A stretch of 64,000 bases of DNA from Sabellastarte sp. h YS-2021 (GCA_964017235.1 OZ024934.1:89370706-89434705); one strand, 5' to 3'. Shown: positions 31,380-44,061, counted from the first letter of the stretch. Numbers and translations: made by a program. Notes: generated by a model not told the origin, from the letters alone.

Positions 31380-31413
<34 letters not shown>
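31378..31413 (+). repeat. CGC/CCG trinucleotide tract
   Basis: About eleven CGC/CCG triplets directly inside the 5' end of family F. Families C and A3 also have GCC-rich runs at the same relative place (6147 and 35150). The ORF through it (poly-Arg) is not a gene. Confidence 0.9.
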
Positions 31414-31559
31414 AGAAATTTCCTTGTGGACGCGATAACTCAAAAACAAATTAACATTTTTTTTTCAAACTTGGTACACATGTTAAGGGTGCCCAAAGGA
31501 AGATCCCTATTTTAAGGTGACCTTAAACTCCCAGTAAAAAAGAACTTATGGCCACCTTA

Positions 31560-33400
31560 AGGTCAGAAATTGGACTTTTGGCCACTTAGAGCCCTGTAGG
31601 TCACAAACTATGATGCTCAGCTGGCTGAAATTTTACCTGACAACACATTAATATGTTCTTAGTACATGTGCCGAAAATCACGACTTTAAGTTGAGGAGAA
31701 AATTGTCCTTGAGGCCCATAAATACCCCCACTTAGGGATTTTTTGCTATACTTTTCACATATTTGGCCCTATAATTTGGAAGTGGTAATTCTGATGAGTC
31801 TCAAACTGTGCTAGGTATAACTTTGATATGTAATCCTTGTCTGTAGAAAATTTTAGGGCTGTAGGTTTACCCAAAGGGGTCAACTTAAGGTCTCAAAAGT
31901 GCCCACAGAGACCCAATTTATGCACTTTTTGCCACTTTCAAGCACTGTAGCTTTCAAACTATGTCTCTCATCTAAGTTAAATATCATCTGGGAATATATC
32001 TATGTGTTTTCTTATATGTGCCCCAACATTTAGGCCTTTAATGGACAGTTAACCTGTGTATCAGGACCATAAACACCCACCCGAGTGACCCTTATAAGAC
32101 ATTTTTCACATCTTTTTCCCTGTAACTTGGAAATGGTAAGTCTGAGAAGTTTCAAACTGTATTAGATATATATTCTGTGTGTAATCTTAGTATGTAACAG
32201 ATTTTAAGTCTGAAGCTTTAATTTTGAAGGTCAAATTGAGGTCTCTAAAAGGCTCCCAAAGACCCAATATTTGGACTTTTTGCTACTTTTAAGCCCTGTG
32301 ACTGTCAAACTATGTGACTGATAGAGCTCAAATCCTATCTCGGAAGATATTAGTATGTTATTTATATATGTGCCAAAAATTAAGGCTTTAAGAAGACATT
32401 TAACCTGTGTATGAGGACCATAAATCCCCACCCGAGTGACCATTTTTAGACATTTTTCACATATTTTTCCCTGTAACTTGGAAATGGTAAGTCTAAGAAG
32501 TTTCAAACTGTATTAGATGCATATTCTATGTGTAATCTTAGTATGTGACAAATTTTAAGTCTGAAGCTTTAATTTGAAGGCCACATTTAGGTCTCTAGAA
32601 GGCCCCATAAAGACCCAGTATTTGGACTTTTTGCCAATTTTAAGGCCTGTGACTGTTAAACTATGTGACTGATAGAGCTGAAATCTCATCTGGGAATACA
32701 TTATTATGTTCTTTTTACATGTGCCAAAAATCAAGGCTTCAAGTAGACATTTAACCTGTGTATGAGGACCTTAAACACCCACCTGAGTGACCCTTTTAAG
32801 ACATTTTTCACATATTTTGCTCTGTAACTTGGAAATGGTAAGTCTGAGAAGTTTCAAACTTTATTAGATACATATTCTATGTGTAATCTTAGTATGTAAC
32901 AAATTTTAAGTCTGAAGCTTTAATTTGAAAGCCACATCGAGATCTCTAAAAGGCCCACAGAGACCCAATATTTGGACTTTTTGCCACCTTTAAGCCCTGT
33001 GACTGTTAAACTATGTGATTGATGGAGCTGAAATCCCATCTGGGAATGCATTATTATGTCCTTTTTACATATGGCGAAAATCAAGGTTTTTAGTAGACAT
33101 TTAACCTGTGTATGAGGGCCATAGACACTCGCCCAAGGGCCTTTTTGGACATTTTTTCCGTATTTTGCCCTGTTATTTGGAAATGCTTAGTGTGACAAGT
33201 CTTAAACTGTATTATATATAATTTTTGTTTGTTATGTATGTCCCCCAAAAAGTTTCAGATCTGTAGTTTAATTGCTAAGGTCTCTTTAACAATTGTAAAA
33301 TGCCCACAGAAACCCAATTTATGGACATTATGCCACTTTAAAGCCCAGTAACTGTCAAACTATGTGGGTTATAGAGCTGAAATCTTTGAATTTTTAAAAG
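31560..33400 (+). repeat. 351-bp tandem array of family F, about 5 monomers
   Basis: TGTAACTTGG or close variants lie at about 31770, 32121, 32472, 32823 and 33171, spaced 351, 351, 351 and 348 bp. Common words are CATTTAACCTGTGTATGAGG, TATTTGGACTTTTTGCCA and TAAGTCTGAAGCTTTAATTT. It is non-coding. Confidence 0.9.
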
Positions 33401-33794
33401 GAAATGCCTGTCTATTTAAATTTTGAATATTAATAATGTTATGGCTATCTTAGTCTTTTAAGAACTTATTTTTGTGTGTTATACCTCTGCTTGCTGAGTT
33501 TTTAACTTTTTAAAATGAAACTGGTTAAACGCCGGTTAAACATATTCAAGTAGACAAAATGGACACTTTAAGTGAGCTTTAAGTCCCAATATTAATGAAA
33601 TTATATCCGTATGTAGTAAAACTAGGGGATTTTTAACCCTCAACTAGCCCAGTTTTATTCAACTTGCCTCAGTTAATTTTGACACAGCTCCTACAGTTAT
33701 GAACTCATTTCAGTTGATAATCACATACTTAAAATTCTCAATTCTTTTTGTATTTCAGTACCCCTTTTATATAGATTGTTTGTTTACCATTTAT

Positions 33795-34240
33795 GCTGTA
33801 GCACTCCATCTCTTTGAGAGAACATGTAAACTGTGTAAAAAAGATGTAGAAGATGAGATACATTTTGTTTGTGTTTGTCCAGCTTTAAAGCTGATTCGTA
33901 TGAAATATTTCAAAATTTTAAATATAGATAAATCTGAATTATTAATAGATCAATTATCAAGGGTATTAACTCATATGAATGTCAATATGGTTATTAATTT
34001 TATTTTTGATTTGTGGCAAGAAAGAAAAAGTAAATTATATTGTTAATTTTTATGTATTGAATTGCTGTCTTTATTTACTGTATCTTACCTCAAAATATGT
34101 TTGCTCTGTTTGTTATTAACTCTCTATTTAAAGTGACTTATAAGCCCATATAGGGCTGGGTATTACTTCAATAGTTTTTGTATAATCCTTGTCAACATAA
34201 TACATGTCACTATAATAAACTAATAAACTAAACTAAGTCC
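33795..34240 (+). pseudogene. LINE 3' fragment: RT C-terminal zinc motif
   Basis: The frame reads ERTCKLCKKDVEDEIHFVCV then CPALKLIR. This is the C-x2-C, H-x4-C type finger that ends many LINE ORF2 proteins (the EDE-HF-CP pattern). The ORF closes at 34046, and about 190 bp of 3' UTR with an AATAAACTAATAAACTAAAC-type tail follows. Everything upstream of the finger is missing, so this is a 5'-truncated insertion within family F. The residues before ERTC in the open frame are not LINE-like. Confidence 0.75.
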
Positions 34241-34440
34241 CAACCCACATCCCCCACCCGGATTCCCCCCACCCACCTCTGGGACCTCCAGCTATATTGA
34301 GTGACACTAAATAAACAAAGGTATTTAATGATATCAGATGAGAAACAAAGACCTCAATGGGGTTGCAGATCTTGTGTAATAGTGAGAGAGGTGTGGAGAA
34401 GGGGAGAGGGGTGGGGGTGGGAGGTGGTGGGCTTCATTAC
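34240..34440. other. Opposed C-rich and G-rich quadruplex-type motifs
   Basis: A C-rich stretch (CCCCCACCCGGATTCCCCCC, 34252-34275) and a G-rich stretch (GGGGAGAGGGGTGGGGGTGG, about 34400-34420) lie 130 bp apart. Each fits a four-run quadruplex pattern, on opposite strands. Confidence 0.65.
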
Positions 34441-34589
34441 ATATAACACAAAGGGGAGTCAGAACTGAGATTGTGTCACATATTTAGGTTGCATATATAT
34501 GGACCACATATAAGGTATAGAGGAAATGAATAACTGAAAACAATTTGCAAATTCTAAAAATAATATAATAAAATAATAATATAAATAAT

Positions 34590-34850
34590 TTTTTTTTAAA
34601 TAATATTTTATTTGTGAAGAAATATAGAAACAGATATGCGCTTTTGGGATTATAAATTTTAGAATGGACATTGAATCATCAATCATTTAAATACTTTGAA
34701 GGAAGATTGAAAAGTATGATGAGTTGAGTTAAAAATAATATTTTATTTGTCAACAAATATAGAAACAGATATGCTCTTTTGGGATTATTATTTTAGAATG
34801 GACATTCAATCATCAATCATTTAAATACTTTGAAAATAGGTTTAGAGTTA
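34590..34850 (+). repeat. 135-bp tandem duplication
   Basis: The phrases AATAATATTTTATTTGT, AATATAGAAACAGATATGC and CATCAATCATTTAAATACTT occur twice, about 133 bp apart, with a few differences. It is non-coding. Confidence 0.85.
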
Positions 34851-35098
34851 TCATTGCAGGAAGATTGAAAATATAATTTGAGTTATGTATTCGGCGTCTG
34901 GGGATACACCATCTTCCTTGGAAGATATAAACAGAGTAGATTGATGTGCTGAAGTTCATATAATAATGGGTAATTATGTTTTTAAAAATTCCCGATCAAA
35001 ACCTGTGGCGTGAGTGATGACCTGTCTGGGGATATGTTGGCGCCGAGTTGGCCCAATCTAGTTCTTTTCAGGGTGTAGTAGAGGTCTATCTCGGTAAT

Positions 35099-35304
35099 TA
35101 AGCAGTCCCAGAAAGGGCGCTTATTTGTTTTCACCTCAGTTTCCTCGCCGCCGCCGCCGCATTATGGTCTCCCTTGAATATCTCCCTTATTATTAGAAGG
35201 TTTCAAACCATATTTGGCAGTTATATACCTTCGGCGTGGGAAAATTTTTCTGCATGTTTAAATTTGACCTTTGACCTTTATGAAGGTCACATGATCAAAA
35301 CAAT
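35099..35304 (+). mobile_element. Family A-like 5' fragment (A3)
   Basis: TTAAGCAGTCCCAGAAAGGG then CGCTTATTTG is a decayed family A 5' hairpin after TT. A GCC-rich run and 'tatctcccttattatt' follow. It is cut by E2 at 35305 and no 3' end was identified. Confidence 0.55.
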
Positions 35305-35719
35305 TTTTATGTCAGCTGACTTGTCAGTCAGCTGACATTATGTCATCACTCTGCGGCGTGGGCGTCCGCGTCCGCGTGAACAACTTCTTCTCCAAAACTA
35401 CAAGGCCTAGAGACATGCTGTTTTTTTTAAAAGATACCTTATCTATCGAGGATGAAAAATTGTTCAAGGCATGCAAATCTGTCTGTTCGTCTGTTTGCTA
35501 GAGACATTACAAGGGGGGTACCCCCACCAAAAGTGTGAAAATTTCAACTTTTTATCACAATTTTCTCAGTGACTATTGCAGGGATTTCTGTCATATCTTG
35601 CATATATGTACTAGGCCATAGGTAGATTCTCTTGTGTGAGTATGAGACCTGGATCTGCCTTACTTTTTTTTAAATAAATTTTTTTAATAATTTTTAATGC
35701 ATTAAAATTCATGAAATCG

Positions 35720-37298
35720 TGCACTAAATCACTTATAACTTCAAAAGTGTTGCATTTACAACATTTTGTGAAAATATGTTGTTCAGCTACTTTTTTCATA
35801 GCTACAATATGATGAGTAAGTTGGGTGTCTGTCTCAATAGCTAAGTGAGTAATAGCTACTTTTGGCCTTTTCAGTAACTTCCATTATGAGTAAAATCACT
35901 TGTAACTTCAAAACTATTGAATTTAGAGAATTTTGTACAAATATGTTATTCAGCTACTTTTGGGCCAGCTACAACATAGTGAAATTTGAGACCTGTAGCT
36001 CATGGCATAGCTGAGTAATAGCTACTTTTAGGTTATCACTGTTGAATAAATCGCTTATAACTTGAAAACTATTGCATTTAGAGAATTTCGTATAAATATG
36101 TTATTCAGCTACTTTTGGGTCAGCTATAACATAGTAAAATTTCAGACCTGTAGCTCATGGCAAGCTGAGTAATAGCTACTTTTAGGTTATCACTGTTGAG
36201 TAAATCACTTATAACTTGAAAAGTGTTGCATTTAGAGCATTTTGTTAAAATATGTTATTCAGCTACTTTTTTCATAGCTACAATATGATGAGTAAGTTGG
36301 GTGTCTGTCTCAATAGCTAAGTGAGTAATAGCTACTTTTGGGCTTTTCAGTAACTTCCATCATGAGTAAAATCACTTGTAACTTTAAAACTATTGCATTT
36401 AGAGAATTTCGTATAAATATGTTATTCAGCTACTTTTGGGCCAGCTATAACATAGTAAAATTTCAGACCTGTAGCTCATGGCATAGCTGAGTAATAGCTA
36501 CTTTTAGGTTATCACTGTTGAGTAAATCACTTATAACTTGAAAAGTATTACATTTAGAGTATTTTGTTTCAATATGTTATTCACCTATTTTGGGGTCAGC
36601 TATAACATAGTGAAGTTTCAGACCTGTGGCTCATTTCATAGCTGAGTAATAGCTACTTTGAAGTTCTCACTGTTGAGTAAATCAGTTATAATTGGAAAAC
36701 TATTGCATTTACAGAAATTTGTGCAAATATGTTATTCAGCTACTTTTGGGTCAGCTATAACATAGTGAAATTATAGACCTATAGCTCATGGCACAACTGA
36801 GCAATAGCTATTCTCAGGTACTGACTGTTTAGTAAATCAGCTATAACTTGAAAAATATTGCATTTGGAGTATTTTGTTAAAATATATTGTTCACCTACTT
36901 TTGGGTCAGCTATAACATAGTGAAATTACAGACCTATAGCTCATGGCATAGCGGAGCAATAGCTATTTTCAGGTTCTCACTATTGAGTAAATCAGTTGTA
37001 GCTTGAAAACTATTGCATTTACAGTAGTTTGCTTAAATATGTTCACCTACTTTTGGGTTAGCTATAACATAGTAAAATTTCAGACATGTAGCTCATTGCA
37101 TAGCTGAGTAATAGTTCCTTTGAGGTTCTCACTGTTGAGTAAATCAGTTGTAACTTGAAAACTATTACATTTAGAGTAATTTGTTAAATATGTTATTCAC
37201 AGAATTTTTGGTCAGCTATAACATAGTGAAATTGCAGACCTCTATGTCATAGCATAGCTGAGCAATAGCTACTTTCAGGTTCTCACTGTTGAGTAAAT
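35720..37298 (+). repeat. 155-bp tandem repeats of family E (E2 copy)
   Basis: About ten monomers with the same markers as E1. Part of the first unit (CATAGCTACAATATGATGAG, AGTAACTTCCATYATGAG) is present twice, about 470 bp apart (near 35805 and 36275), which points to a three-monomer duplication. Confidence 0.9.
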
Positions 37299-38169
37299 CA
37301 TTGTATCCACTGGATAGCCGCAGTGTGTAGAGAGAGATTTCACCATTACTGCTCTGATGAAAACAAATATTATAGCTAGCTTTCTTAAGTTTGCAGTATA
37401 TATTAATAACCATAAAATGTTGTCTGGGAATATTTTTGGCCTCATTTTGAGAAACAAGATGGCCGCCACAGGTGTTTTTTGTCAGTCATGAAAAGTGCTT
37501 ATATCTCCCTTATTATTGATCCTAGAGGTTTGGGATGATAAACCAACCTGTAGGAAATCATGGGGTGGGAATCTTTTGGTGTGGTCAGATTTGACCTTCA
37601 ATGACCCCTCCTTCAAGGTCAAATGAGGACAGCCAAGCTTAAAAGTGCTTATAACTCATTTATAATTGGTCCTAGAGGTTTGGAATGGTAAACCATAGGA
37701 AATCATGGGCTGGGAATGTATTTGTGTGGTTAGATTTGACCTTGGACCCCTCCTTCAAGGTCAAACAAGGATAGCCAAACTTAAAAGTGCTTATAACTCG
37801 CTTATTATTGGTCCCAGAGGTTTGGGATGGTAAACAGACAGGAAATCATGGGCTCTGAATCTGTTGATATGATCCGATTTGACCTTGGAACCCTCCTTCA
37901 AGGTCAAATGAGGATAGCGAAAATTGAAAGTGCCTACAACTCGCTTATTATTGGTGACAGATAGGAAATCATTGGCTCAGAATCTTTTGGTATGGTCAGA
38001 TTTGACCTTTGGACCCCTCCTTCAAGGTCAAATGAGGACAGCCAAGCTTAAAAGTGCTTATAACTCATTTATAATTGGTCCTAGAGGTTTGGAATGGTAA
38101 ACCATAGGAAATCATGGGCTGGGAATGTATTTGTGTGGTTAGATTTGACCTTGGACCCCTCCTTCAAGG
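37298..38169 (+). repeat. Family C module inside E2, with 147-bp repeats
   Basis: Same structure and junctions as 30085-30913: TTGTATCCACTGGATAGCC at the start, about 4.6 147-bp monomers, then a direct switch into 'attgcatttgtagtatttc'. Two of its monomers (near 37660 and 38080) share the word 'aagcttaaaagtgcttataactcatttataattgg', so they were duplicated inside this copy. Confidence 0.82.
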
Positions 38170-38464
38170 TCGAATGAAGATATTGCATTTGTAGTATTTC
38201 TTTAAATATGTTTTAACCTATTTTTTACACTTAAACAATTACCTTGTTATTTTCCTTCACAATACCATTTACAGGGCACAACTTTTTTATCCTTTTCTTC
38301 TGTCAGCTTCGGAATTTCTTTAGAACTTGCTGTTCAGTTACCATTTACTGTATTTCTGTACAGCCCTTTTCCTGATAATTATTCTGTCCTCTAATCACCT
38401 TCACAAATCAAAAACACTCAGTCAGCTGACACAGTGCCCGTTCACAGGCACTCTCCTCTTGTTT

Positions 38465-38821
38465 TGAAGTACACCCGCCCGTCATCGCAGTTCAGGAAAA
38501 ACTACTTGCTACACAGCCTTATAATTTGACACACCTGTTCATACTATCGAAAACGCGAGCTGATTAGATTTTGGGAGCAATCCCTTAAAAAATGTCTCAT
38601 TTATGAGTGATTTTCTGACACGTTCCAATCTGAAAGCCTTCAATTTAGGTCAACCCCCTATTATCTTCTTAAGTATTGCATTTAGAGCCATAAAATGTAC
38701 TGGGAGGTAATAGGAAACCATATGTGGAGAGTCTAAATAGCCGGTCAGTTTTACCCCACGCCCCCCCCCCATGGGTCAAACTGGGGTCATAAAATAGCTG
38801 ATTTTGAGTTTTTGCCTTATT
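38465..38821. other. Spacer with a dispersed repeat fragment
   Basis: The part 38690-38790 (CATATGTGGAGAGTCTAAAT, AGCCGGTCA, then a C run) recurs at 41880-41965. Both copies lie just 5' of a rolling-circle element start. Otherwise it is unassigned. Confidence 0.6.
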
Positions 38822-41800
38822 ATCTCCCGCCGGCCGGGCGGGAGATTATAAAACGCATTCCGTGCGTGTGTTCGTGTGTTATTGAGTGTGTGTCACGCAT
38901 TTATAAAGGGCTGTACATCACACTGGTTGTTTCTCCTTGGCCTTTTCAATGTTTTTGATGACCTTATTGCTTATGTCCTTTCATTTGATGCTGTTATTTC
39001 ACACCTAGGACCATAGCTAAGTGAGTAATAGCAATGGTGGCTACTTTGAGTAAAGTGCTCATAACTCCAAAAGTCCAAAACAACTGCATTTAGAGTGTTT
39101 CTGTAAAATACGTTGTTCAGCTACTTTCTCCATGCCTACAAGATGGTACCATTTTTAGGGTTCTATCTTCATAGCTAAGTGAGTAATAGCTAATTTCTGT
39201 TATTAACAATGAGCAAAATGAGTAAATTGATTTTGTCTTTGTAACTGTTACTTACAATATTGGCCTGAAATATGTTGTTCAACAACTCCTTCATGTACTA
39301 TATCATGGTGAGGTGTCCAAGGTGTAGCACCATAGCTAACTGAGTAATAGCTATACTAAGTTTAACATTTGACCATTGGGCAAGTCACTTATAACTCAAA
39401 AACTATTGAATATAGAGGATTTTTGTCGAATATGTTGTTCACCTATCTTTTGGATATACTGTATTGTGAATTTTCACAGCTGTAACTCCATAGCTAACTG
39501 AGTAATAGCTACTTTGATGATAACCATAATGAGTAAATGGCTTATATCTTCAAAAGTATTGCAGCTACACAATTTTGTTCCAATATGTTGTTCAGCTACT
39601 ATCTCTACAGCTACAACATGGTCACTAGTTTGGAAGTGTATCTCCATAGCTAAGTGAGTAATAGCTACTTAGTCAATTTTTAATGATAACCATAATGAGT
39701 AAACAACTGTTGCTCAATGTACAAGTGAGTAATGGCTACTTTATTGCTACTTTTGGTGAAAATGTGAAAAATGACAAATATCTCGCAAACCGTAATAGCT
39801 ACTTTGTCAATTTTTAATGATAACCATAATGAGTAAATGCCTTATATCTTCAAAAGTATTGCAGCTACACAATTTCTCTCAAATAAGTTGTTCATCTACT
39901 TTTTAAGTCATTCATCTACTTTTGGGAGAGCTTTCACATGGTGAAGTTTCAGAGTGGTAGCTAATTACTCACCTACTGAAAATGAGTAAATGCAAATTAT
40001 CTCTAAAAGTATTGCAGATAGCCAATTTTTCTCAAATAACTCATTCACCTACTTTTGGGAGAGCTTTCACTTGGTGAGGTTTCAGACCCATAGCTAATTA
40101 CTCACCTACTGAAAATGAGTAAATGCGAATTATCGCTAAAAGTATTGCAGATAGCCAATTTTTCTCAAATAACTCATTCACCTACTTTTGGGAGAGCTTT
40201 CACTTGATGAAGTTTCAGACCCATAGCTAATTACTCACCTACTCAAAATGAGTAAATGCGAATTATCTCTAAAAGTATTGCAGATAGCCAATTTTTCTCA
40301 AATAACTCCTTCATCTACTTTTGGGAGAGCTTTCACATGGTGAAGTTTCAGACCCATAGATAATTACTCACCTACTGAAAATGAGTAAATGCCAATTATC
40401 GCTAAAAGTATTGCAGATAGCCAATTTTTCTCAAATAACTCGTTCACCTACTTTTGGAAGAGCTTTCACATGGTGAAGTTTCAGACCCATAGCTAATTAC
40501 TCAGCTACTGAAAATGAGTAAATGCGAATTATCTCTAAAAGTATTGCAGATGGCCAATTTTTCTCAAATAACTCATTCACCTACTTTTGGGAGAACTTTC
40601 ACTTGGTGAAGTTTCACACCCATAGCTAATTACTCACCTACTCAAAATGAGTAAATGCGAATTATCGCTAAAAGTATTGCAGATAGCCAATTTTTCTCAA
40701 ATAACTCATTCACCTACTTTTCGGAGAACTTTCACTTGGTGAAGTTTCACACCCATAGCTAATTACTCACCTACTCAAAATGAGTAAATGCGAATTATCG
40801 CTAAAAGTATTGCAGATAGACAATTTTTCTCAAATAACTCATTCACCTACTTTTGGGAGAACTTTCATTTGGTGAAGTTTCACACCCATAGCTAATTACT
40901 CACCTACTCAAAATGAGTAAATGCGAATTATCTCTTAAAAGTATTGTACTTAGCCAATTTTTCTCAAATAACTCATTCACCTACTTTTGGGAGACCTTTC
41001 ACATGGTGAAGTTTCAGACCCATAGCTAATTACTCACCTACTGAAAATGAGTAAATGCGAATTATCTCTAAAAGTATTGCAGATAGCCAATTTTTCTCAA
41101 ATTACTCATTCACCTACTTTTGGGAGACCTTTCACTTGGTGAAGTTTCACACTCATAGCTCATTACTCACCTACTCAAAATGAGTAAATGCGAATTATCG
41201 CTAAAAGTATTGCAGATAGCCAATTTTTCTCAAATAACTCATTCACCTACTTTTGGGAGAGCTTTCACTTGGTGAAGTTTCACACCCATAGCTAATTACT
41301 CACCTACTCAAAATGAGTAAATGCGAATTATCTCTAAAAATATTGCAGATAGCCAATTTTTCTCAAATAACTCATTCACCTACTTTTGGGAGAGCTTTCA
41401 CTTGGTGAAGTTTCAGACCCATAGCTAATTACTCACCTACTCAAAATGAGTAAATGCGAATTATCTCTAGAAGTATTGCAGATGTCCAATTTTTCTCAAA
41501 TAACTCATTCACCTACTTTTGGGAGAGCTTCAAACCAACCTGTGGAAAAGCACAGGATAAGGGTAAGACCTTGGGCCCCTTCTTTGAGGTGGAATGAAGA
41601 TATCCAAACCTTTTGAGTGCATATCTTACATGTACATAACTGCGGAATATGTACATTCAGTGGCTCTAACTCCTGGAATGTGGCCATTCGATGGCCAAAC
41701 TCAGTAATAGCTACTTTGACTTTTTTGATTTAAATAATTTATAACAGCAAAACTATTCAATTTAAAGGAGTTTTGTCAAATATGTTGTTGACCTACTTTT

Positions 41801-41842
41801 TGATGTAGTGCGGCGGGAGATCATACCACGGCAGTGGTCTTG
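38822..41842 (+). mobile_element. Family G Helentron-like element G2
   Basis: The 5' hairpin is TCTCCCGCC, loop GGCC, GGGCGGGAGA after TT (38823-38845). At the 3' end are the inverted arm GGCGGGAGAT (41812-41821), the perfect hairpin ACCAC-GGCA-GTGGT and CTTG at 41839-41842. The interior has degenerate units with GAGTAATAGCTACTTT words (39000-39890) and then the 133-bp array. This complete copy shows that the 133-bp array in G1 belongs to family G. Confidence 0.87.
39890..41530 (+). repeat. 133-bp tandem array of family G, about 12 monomers
   Basis: Same monomer as at 20025-22960 (GAAGTTTCAGACCCATAG, TACTCA-AAA-TGAGTA), with local variants TATCGCTAAAAG and GTTTCACACCC. It is more heterogeneous than the G1 array. 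After it (41530-41760) come scraps of the 147-bp repeat and of the GAATGTACATTC element, a recombined patch. Confidence 0.95.
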
Positions 41843-42339
41843 TATCTCCTTTATTGTTGCTTTTATAGCTTCGGAATGTATTAAGAGGTATTGGGAAAGC
41901 ATATGTGGAGAGTCTAAATAGCCGGTCACTTTTACCCCCTGACCCCCCCTTATGGGCCAAACTGGAAGCATCCGGTGGATACTTTGGTTTAGCGTTCGCT
42001 ACGCTGCCGCTGCCGCTCATAGAGAGATTTTCGGCGTTAACGCTCTAAGAGGAAAACGACAGCAGCTAGGTTCACCAAATTTGCAGGATATCTTCATTGG
42101 GGGGTCAGCTTCTCTGGGAAGGAAAATAGCCTCATTCTGAAAAAAACAAGATGGCTGCCACGGGCATTTCTTTGAAAATAAGCGACATTTTTCTACTGGC
42201 TGTTTCTCAGGTAGAAGGTTGAATCTCTTCATAGGTGATCTGTATAACAGATATACATGTCCTCTACAACCTTGCACACATTTGACCTTGAAGCTCTTGA
42301 TTCAAGGTTATCCACGGAGTGCCGAAGTAACCCACATAG

Positions 42340-43940
42340 CGGACTTATAGTGCCTATATCTCCCTTATTATTGGCCCTAGAGGTTTGCAATGTGAAACCA
42401 ACCCATAGGAAGTCATGGGCTGGGAATCTTCTGGTGTGGTCGGATTTGACCTTGGGCCCCTCCTTCAAGGTCAAATGAGGACAGCAAAACTTAAAACTGT
42501 TTATAACTCGCTTATTATTGGTCCTAGAGGTTTGGGATGGTAAACCAACATATAAGGAAATCATGGGCTGGGAATCTTCTGGTGTGGTCGGATTCGACCT
42601 TGGGCCCCTCCTTCAAGGTTAAACGAGGATAGCCAAAGTTAAAACTGCTTATAACTCGCTTATTATTGGTCCTAGAGGTTTGGGATGGTAAACCAACCTA
42701 TAGAAACTCATAGGCTGGGAATCTTCTGGTGTGGTCTGATTTAACCTTGAGCCCCTCCTTCAAGGTCAAACAAGGATAGCCAAAGTTAAAAGTGCTTAAA
42801 ACTCGCTTATTATTGCTCCTAGAGGTTTGGGATGGTAAACCAACCTATAGAAACTCATGGGCTGGGAATCTTTTTGTGTGGTCAGATTTGACTTTGGGCC
42901 CCTCGTTCAAGGTGAAAAGAGGATAGCCAAAGTTAAAATTGCTTATAACTCGCTTATTATTGCTCCTAGAGGTGTGGGATGGTAAACCAACATATAGGAA
43001 ATCATGGGCTGAGAATTTTCTGGTGTGGTCAGATTTGACCTTGGGCCCCTCCTTCAAGGTCAAACGAGGATAGCCAAAGTTAAAACTGCTTATAACTTGC
43101 TTATTATTGCTCCTAGAGGTTTGGGATGGTAAACCAACCTATAGAAACTCATGGGCTGGGAATCTTTTTGTGTGGTCAGATTTGACTTTGGGCCCCTCGT
43201 TCAAGGTCAAACGAGGATAGCCAAAGTTAAAATTGCTTATAACTCGCTTATTATTGCTCCTAGAGGTTTGGGATGGTAAACCAACATATAGGAAATCATG
43301 GGCTGGGAATCTTCTGGTGTGGTCGGATTCGACCTTGGGCCCCTCCTTCAAGGTTAAACGAGGATAGCCAAAGTTAAAACTGCTTATAACTCGCTTATTA
43401 TTGGTCCTAGAGGTTTGGGATGGTAAACCAACCTATAGAAACTCATAGGCTGGGAATCTTCTGGTGTGGACGGAATTGACCTTGGGCTCCTCCTTCAAGG
43501 TCAAACGAGGATAGCCAAAGTTAAAAGTGCTTATAACTTGCTTATTATTGGTCCTAGAGGTTTAGGATGGTAAACCAACATATAGGAAATCATGGGCTGG
43601 GAATCTTCTGGTGTGGTCGGATTTGACCTTGGGCCCCTTCTTCAAGGTCAAATGAGGACAGCCAAAGTGAAAAGTGCTTATAACTCACTTATTATTGGTC
43701 CTACAGGTTTGGGATGGTAAACCAAACTATAGAAAATCATGGACTGGAAATCTTCTGGCGTGGTCGGATTTGACCTTGGGCCCCTTCTTCAAGGTCAAAC
43801 GAGGGTAGCCAAAGTTAAAAGTGCTTATGACTCTCTTATTATGGATCCTAGAAGTTTACAGTATGAAACCAACTCATACGAAATCTTTAGCTAGGAATTT
43901 TCTGATGTTAGATTTGACCTTGGGCCCCTCCTTCAAGGCG
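42340..43940 (+). repeat. 147-bp tandem array of C3, about 11 monomers
   Basis: CCTAGAGG lies at 42376, 42523, 42671 and 42818 (spacing 147-148). Variant pairs (TATTGCTCCTAGAGG, GACTTTGGGCCCCTCGTTC) recur two monomers apart near 42890 and 43185, so this array also grew by block duplication. Confidence 0.95.
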
Positions 43941-43943
43941 AAA

Positions 43944-44061
43944 CAGTGCTGATGCCCTGTGGTTTACAGTGCAGTATGCACTGGTTTCCTCCACCTGTAA
44001 ACTACCTTTCGCAATATGACCATGGCTGTTAAATGTGACTTAAAACAACAAATAAACAAAA
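43944..44061 (+). repeat. Truncated tRNA-derived SINE
   Basis: It keeps only the body and tail (GTTTACAGTGCAGTATGCAC, ATATGACCATGGCTG, AAAACAACAAATAAA). The flanks are TCAAGGCGAAAC and TCAAGGTCAAAC, the same target word as the SINE at 17155, but in a different monomer. Confidence 0.8.

Larger units (their letters stand above)
31335..35061 (+). mobile_element. Family F Helentron-like element
   Basis: The 5' hairpin is TATATCCCC paired with GGGGATATA (31336-31362) after TT. Near the 3' end CGTCTGGGGATA (34895-34906), a 12-bp inverted copy of the 5' arm, is followed by the perfect hairpin ATCTTCC-TT-GGAAGAT. A second copy, TCTGGGGATAT, at about 35029 precedes CTAG at 35058-35061 before TT. Which one is the true end is open. 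The interior has a 351-bp tandem array, a LINE 3' fragment and a C/G-rich interval. Confidence 0.75.
35305..38464 (+). mobile_element. Family E Helentron-like element E2
   Basis: The 5' hairpin is intact: TGTCAGCTGAC, loop TTGTCA, GTCAGCTGACA (35310-35337). At the 3' end are the inverted arm GTCAGCTGACA (38421-38431), the hairpin AGTGCCCG-TTCA-CAGGCACT, and CTCCTCTTG before TT (about 38462). It carries about ten 155-bp monomers and the same truncated C module as E1. No protein is encoded. It is the best reference copy of family E. Confidence 0.85.

Noticed and set aside
31258..31515. ORF with a poly-arginine run
   Set aside because: It is produced by the CGC triplet tract behind the family F 5' hairpin.
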